A stretch of DNA of 64,000 nucleotides from Serratia sp. DD3 (GTDB taxonomy: Bacteria > Pseudomonadota > Gammaproteobacteria > Enterobacterales > Enterobacteriaceae). A program made the position numbers and the translations under genes. Location: contig NZ_AYKS02000118.1 in assembly GCF_000496755.2 (NCBI RefSeq), positions 1 through 64,000 on the forward strand, in the 5' to 3' direction. The notes under the pieces are model-generated. The model made no database searches and was not told the origin of the DNA. It worked only from the letters and a program-made list of their open reading frames with translations. This document shows positions 63,268 through 64,000 of this stretch, in pieces. Position 1 is the stretch's first letter, and every line of letters starts with the position of its first letter.

Positions 63268-64000
63268 ATGATTATCGTCACTGGCGGCGCTGGCATGATT
63301 GGCAGCAACATCATTAAGGCACTGAATGATCAAGGATATCGTGACATTCTGGTCGTCGACAACCTAAAAGATGGCACCAAATTCGTCAACCTGGTAGACC
63401 TTGATATCGCTGACTATATGGATAAAGAAGAGTTTCTCGTCAGCATTATGGCGGGTGACGATCTGGGTGATATCGAGGCTGTTTTCCACCAAGGTGCCTG
63501 CTCTTCCACCACCGAGTGGGATGGCAAATACATGATGGATAACAACTATCAGTATTCCAAGGATCTCCTGCATTTCTGTCTGGACCGCCAAATCCCCTTC
63601 CTGTATGCCTCTTCTGCTGCCACTTACGGTGGTCGCACCGATAACTTTATTGAAGAACGGCAGTATGAGCAGCCGCTGAATGTCTACGGTTACTCAAAAT
63701 TCCTGTTCGACCAATACGTGCGTGAAATCTTGCCAGAGGCGGATTCGCAGGTATGCGCTTTCCGTTATTTTAATGTGTATGGCCCCCGTGAAGGGCACAA
63801 AGGCAGTATGGCCAGTGTGGCATTCCACCTGAACAACCAGATCCAGCGCGGTGAAAACCCCAAATTGTTCGCCGGTAGTGAAAACTTCAAGCGTGACTTT
63901 ATTTATGTCGGCGACGTGGCGGCAGTGAATCTGTGGTTCTGGCAAAACGGCGTATCCGGTATTTTTAACTGCGGTACTGGCCGGGCGGAAACCTTCCAGG
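63268..64000 (+). CDS. hldD: ADP-L-glycero-D-manno-heptose 6-epimerase HldD (partial)
   Basis: The first 244 codons of HldD (RfaD/WaaD), an SDR enzyme that makes the heptose precursor of LPS inner core. The NADP-binding motif is [20 protein letters not shown]; the catalytic YxxxK is in [13 protein letters not shown]. The reading frame is open at the window edge; about 65 residues are missing. Start has AGGGGT upstream. Confidence 0.96.
   Translation, partial: MIIVTGGAGMIGSNIIKALNDQGYRDILVVDNLKDGTKFVNLVDLDIADYMDKEEFLVSIMAGDDLGDIEAVFHQGACSSTTEWDGKYMMDNNYQYSKDLLHFCLDRQIPFLYASSAATYGGRTDNFIEERQYEQPLNVYGYSKFLFDQYVREILPEADSQVCAFRYFNVYGPREGHKGSMASVAFHLNNQIQRGENPKLFAGSENFKRDFIYVGDVAAVNLWFWQNGVSGIFNCGTGRAETFQ

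Noticed and set aside
1..64000. CRISPR arrays, tRNA or rRNA genes, prophage integrase
   Set aside because: None was seen on reading. There are no regularly spaced repeats, no tRNA cloverleaf candidates, and no tyrosine or serine recombinase ORF.

Overview
The window looks like chromosome of an enterobacterium of the Yersiniaceae type (Serratia/Yersinia-like). The evidence is the core gene order at the right end (cpxP / cpxRA-trmL / cysE-gpsA-secB / yibN / gpmI-envC-yibQ / tdh-kbl / hldD), a phnWX-type 2-aminoethylphosphonate cluster, osmF-yehYXW, yaiL, and several copies of a palindromic interspersed repeat of the kind found in Yersinia and Serratia. The genus is an inference. No rRNA, tRNA or CRISPR array was seen.

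Layout. 1-4377: two nested IS66-family elements; the left one starts at base 1 of the window. 4370-8760: a worn accessory region with the 3' remnant of a PLD-nuclease gene cut by IS66, an intact TIR-domain protein, a truncated inovirus Gp2/YagK-type gene, and the tail of a CP4-type toxin module (end of cbtA, a DUF5983-like gene, and a DUF4942 gene with an amber codon). 8822-16697: metal homeostasis genes (zinT, a COG0523 zinc GTPase with a candidate Zur box, a PepSY membrane protein, an OprC-like copper receptor with CxxxM motif, a DUF2946 protein, a NicO-family transporter). 16638-20450: IS66 debris, an intact MazEF-type toxin-antitoxin pair, RhuM plus a second RhuM fragment, and a lipoprotein. 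20677-30033: one 3118-residue autotransporter built from about 610-residue super-repeats. 30525-34369: osmF-yehY-yehX-yehW osmolyte ABC transporter, then a DASS-family anion transporter.

36519-40470: yaiL, then an accessory insert. Its centre is an AvcID-like anti-phage module: a strong promoter, a 58-codon ORF/leader in the AvcI position, a hexanucleotide repeat tract, and an intact P-loop plus cytidine-deaminase protein (AvcD-like). It is followed by two decayed antitoxin genes. This is the best candidate for a notable system in the window; the TIR protein with an unassigned C-terminal domain is the second.

40512-48788: a 2-aminoethylphosphonate regulon (phnX, pbfA-like ammonia-lyase, phnW divergent from phnR, then phnS and phnT-phnU). 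Four copies of a 12-bp operator of the form TGGTnTnnACCA lie in front of its three transcription units. 49076-64000: an alpha/beta hydrolase and the conserved core block up to hldD, which runs off the end. Oddities in the core block are the absence of grxC between secB and yibN, and a repeat element that replaced the start of yibQ.
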